Of a DNA stretch of 64,000 nucleotides, positions 62,901 to 64,000 are shown one piece after another. The first letter of the stretch is position 1; every line of letters starts with the position of its first letter. The translations under genes were made by a program, and so were the position numbers. Location of the stretch: the NCBI GenBank assembly GCA_964057225.1, contig OZ059900.1:19049638-19113637 (forward strand), written 5' to 3'. Origin of the DNA: Auanema rhodensis. Lineage: Eukaryota; Nematoda; Chromadorea; Rhabditida; Rhabditidae. The notes below the pieces were generated by a model. That model had not been told where the DNA came from, did no database searches, and saw only the letters and a list, made by a program, of their open reading frames with translations.

Positions 62901-64000
62901 TCATGTGTTCAAACTCATGCAATGTCAATGAAACCTAGCTCAAAATTGTTTGTACAACGTCTAGTTCCACTTTCACGACAAAAAAACAAGGGTTAGAAAA
63001 TTAAGGAAATTAGCATATTCTGAGGGCACGCCCCTTATGGCTAATATTGATTAAATCGATTTTTGTTCATATGAGTCGTCAAATGCAACGAATTTCAGCG
63101 TGTTACATACTAAAATGAAGCATTTTACATGCTGAACACTAGAAAAATACAAAAACACAGTATTTCCCATGAGAAATATTTTATTATGCTGGAAAACCAG
63201 TTTTTGGAAATTTCGCTGTAAACAAGGTTTTGACTTACGATTTCATGTGTTCAAACTCATGCAATGTCAATGAAACCTAGCTCAAAATTGTTCGTACAAC
63301 GTCTAGTTCCACTTTCACGACAAAAAAACAGGGGTTAGAAAATTAAGGAAATTAGCATATTCTGAGGGCACGCCCCTTATGGCTAATATTGATTAAATCG
63401 ATTTTTGTTCATATGAGTCGTCAAATGCAACGAATTTCAGCGTGTTACACACTAAAATGAAGCATTTCACATGCTGAACACTAGAAGAATACAAAACACA
63501 GTATTTCCTATGAGAAATATTTTATTATGCTGGAAAACCAGTTTTTCGAAATTTCGCTGTAAACAAGGTTTTGACTTACGATTTCATGTGTTCAAACTCA
63601 TGCAATGTCAATGAAACCTAGCTCAAAATTGTTCGTACAACGTCTAGTTCCACTTTCACGACAAAAAAACAAGGGTTAGAAAATTAAGGAAATTAGCATA
63701 TTCTGAGGGCACGCCCCTTATGGCTAATATTGATTAAATCGATTTTTGTTCATATGAGTCGTCAAATGCAACGAATTTCAGCGTGTTACATACTAAAATG
63801 AAGCATTTTACATGCTGAACACTAGAAAAATACAAAAACACAGTATTTCCCATGAGAAATATTTTATTATGCTGGAAAACCAGTTTTTGGAAATTTCGCT
63901 GTAAACAAGGTTTTGACTTACGATTTCATGTGTTCAAACTCATGCAATGTCAATGAAACCTAGCTCAAAATTGTTCGTACAACGTCTAGTTCCACTTTCA

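Larger units (their letters stand above)
37264..64000 (-). repeat. Satellite A array, inverted arm (342-bp monomer, 77 complete copies)
   Basis: The same 342-bp unit runs in reverse complement. Copies, taken from tcagcgtgtt, start at 37446, 37788, 38130 and so on to 63437; a partial entry copy precedes them and a 223-bp partial copy ends the window. Two copies are 341 bp: one G is lost near 39050 and one A near 63494. The common form is the exact reverse complement of the left-arm common form. Most variant markers are private to this arm (ttacaaac, cagtgtttccc, gtattcccc, tttcaaatg, cctcatgg, ttatcatg, gtttgtgg). A few (agaagaatac, caagggtta) are shared with the left arm. The array continues past the right edge. 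Confidence 0.97.
53519..64000 (-). repeat. Outer layer of the inverted A arm with a second marker suite
   Basis: Copies here carry agaagaatac with gtttgtgg, ttatcatg with gtttgtac and caaggg, or ttacacac with tttcacatg and often gtttttcg. None of the central-layer markers (gtattcccc, tttcaaatg, cctcatgg) appears. The ttacacac/gtttttcg/caaggg type is followed by a plain copy at 57965, 59333, 60017 and 63437, so that pair is a recurring dimer module. Confidence 0.7.

Noticed and set aside
37264-64000. A different satellite family from the left arm
   Set aside because: It first looks new, but reading the opposite strand gives the same 342-bp unit. It is the inverted A array.
1-64000. Telomeric, rDNA or tRNA repeats
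   Set aside because: No TTAGG- or TTAGGG-type tandem runs, rRNA-like conserved stretches or tRNA cloverleaf with A and B boxes were seen in either monomer.
1-64000. The dyad as a pure assembly chimera
   Set aside because: Not excluded, but the arms are not mirror copies of each other: marker order, indels and junction positions all differ, so a simple inverted-read artefact would not produce them. Read support is still needed.

Overview
The whole 64 kb window is satellite DNA. I found no protein-coding gene, RNA gene, transposon or unique sequence in it. It consists of three abutting tandem arrays made from two unrelated AT-rich monomers. Satellite A has a 342-bp unit (about 34% GC by hand count) and satellite B a 232-bp unit (about 32% GC).

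Layout: (1) 1-24599 is a forward array of A: 71 complete copies plus a last copy cut at monomer position 321; it runs off the left edge. (2) 24600-37251 is an array of B: 54 complete copies plus a truncated 165-bp copy. (3) About 37264-64000 is A again, in the opposite orientation: a partial entry copy, 77 complete copies and a partial copy at the right edge. The two A arrays face each other across 12.65 kb of B, so the window is a giant dyad (A forward, B, A reverse) with arms of at least 24.6 and 26.7 kb. The A-to-B junction is abrupt, with 4 bp of microhomology. The B-to-A' junction carries a short filler of about 12 bp that may include a deleted piece of A.

Copies within each array differ by only a few substitutions, and the commonest A monomer appears identical by eye in both arms. 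Linked marker substitutions recur at fixed copy spacings, which reveals higher-order repeats: 7-mers and 4-mers in the left arm, 4-mers and a 9-mer duplication in the right arm, and a 457-bp dimer of two B subtypes. In the right arm one block with its own marker suite (about 41.2-53.5 kb) lies between two outer zones that share a different suite. This looks like a young expansion inside an older array.

Organism: the scale, homogeneity and higher-order structure point to eukaryotic pericentromeric or centromeric heterochromatin from a long-read assembly. CpG is not depleted in either monomer (observed/expected about 1.0 in A and 1.4 in B by hand count). That argues against a heavily CpG-methylated vertebrate or plant genome and fits many insects. 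A darkling beetle or another insect with abundant 170-360 bp satellites is my guess, but I do not recognise either monomer with certainty. The sequences do no visible work as genes; any role would be structural, such as centromere or heterochromatin organisation, or transcription of satellite RNA.
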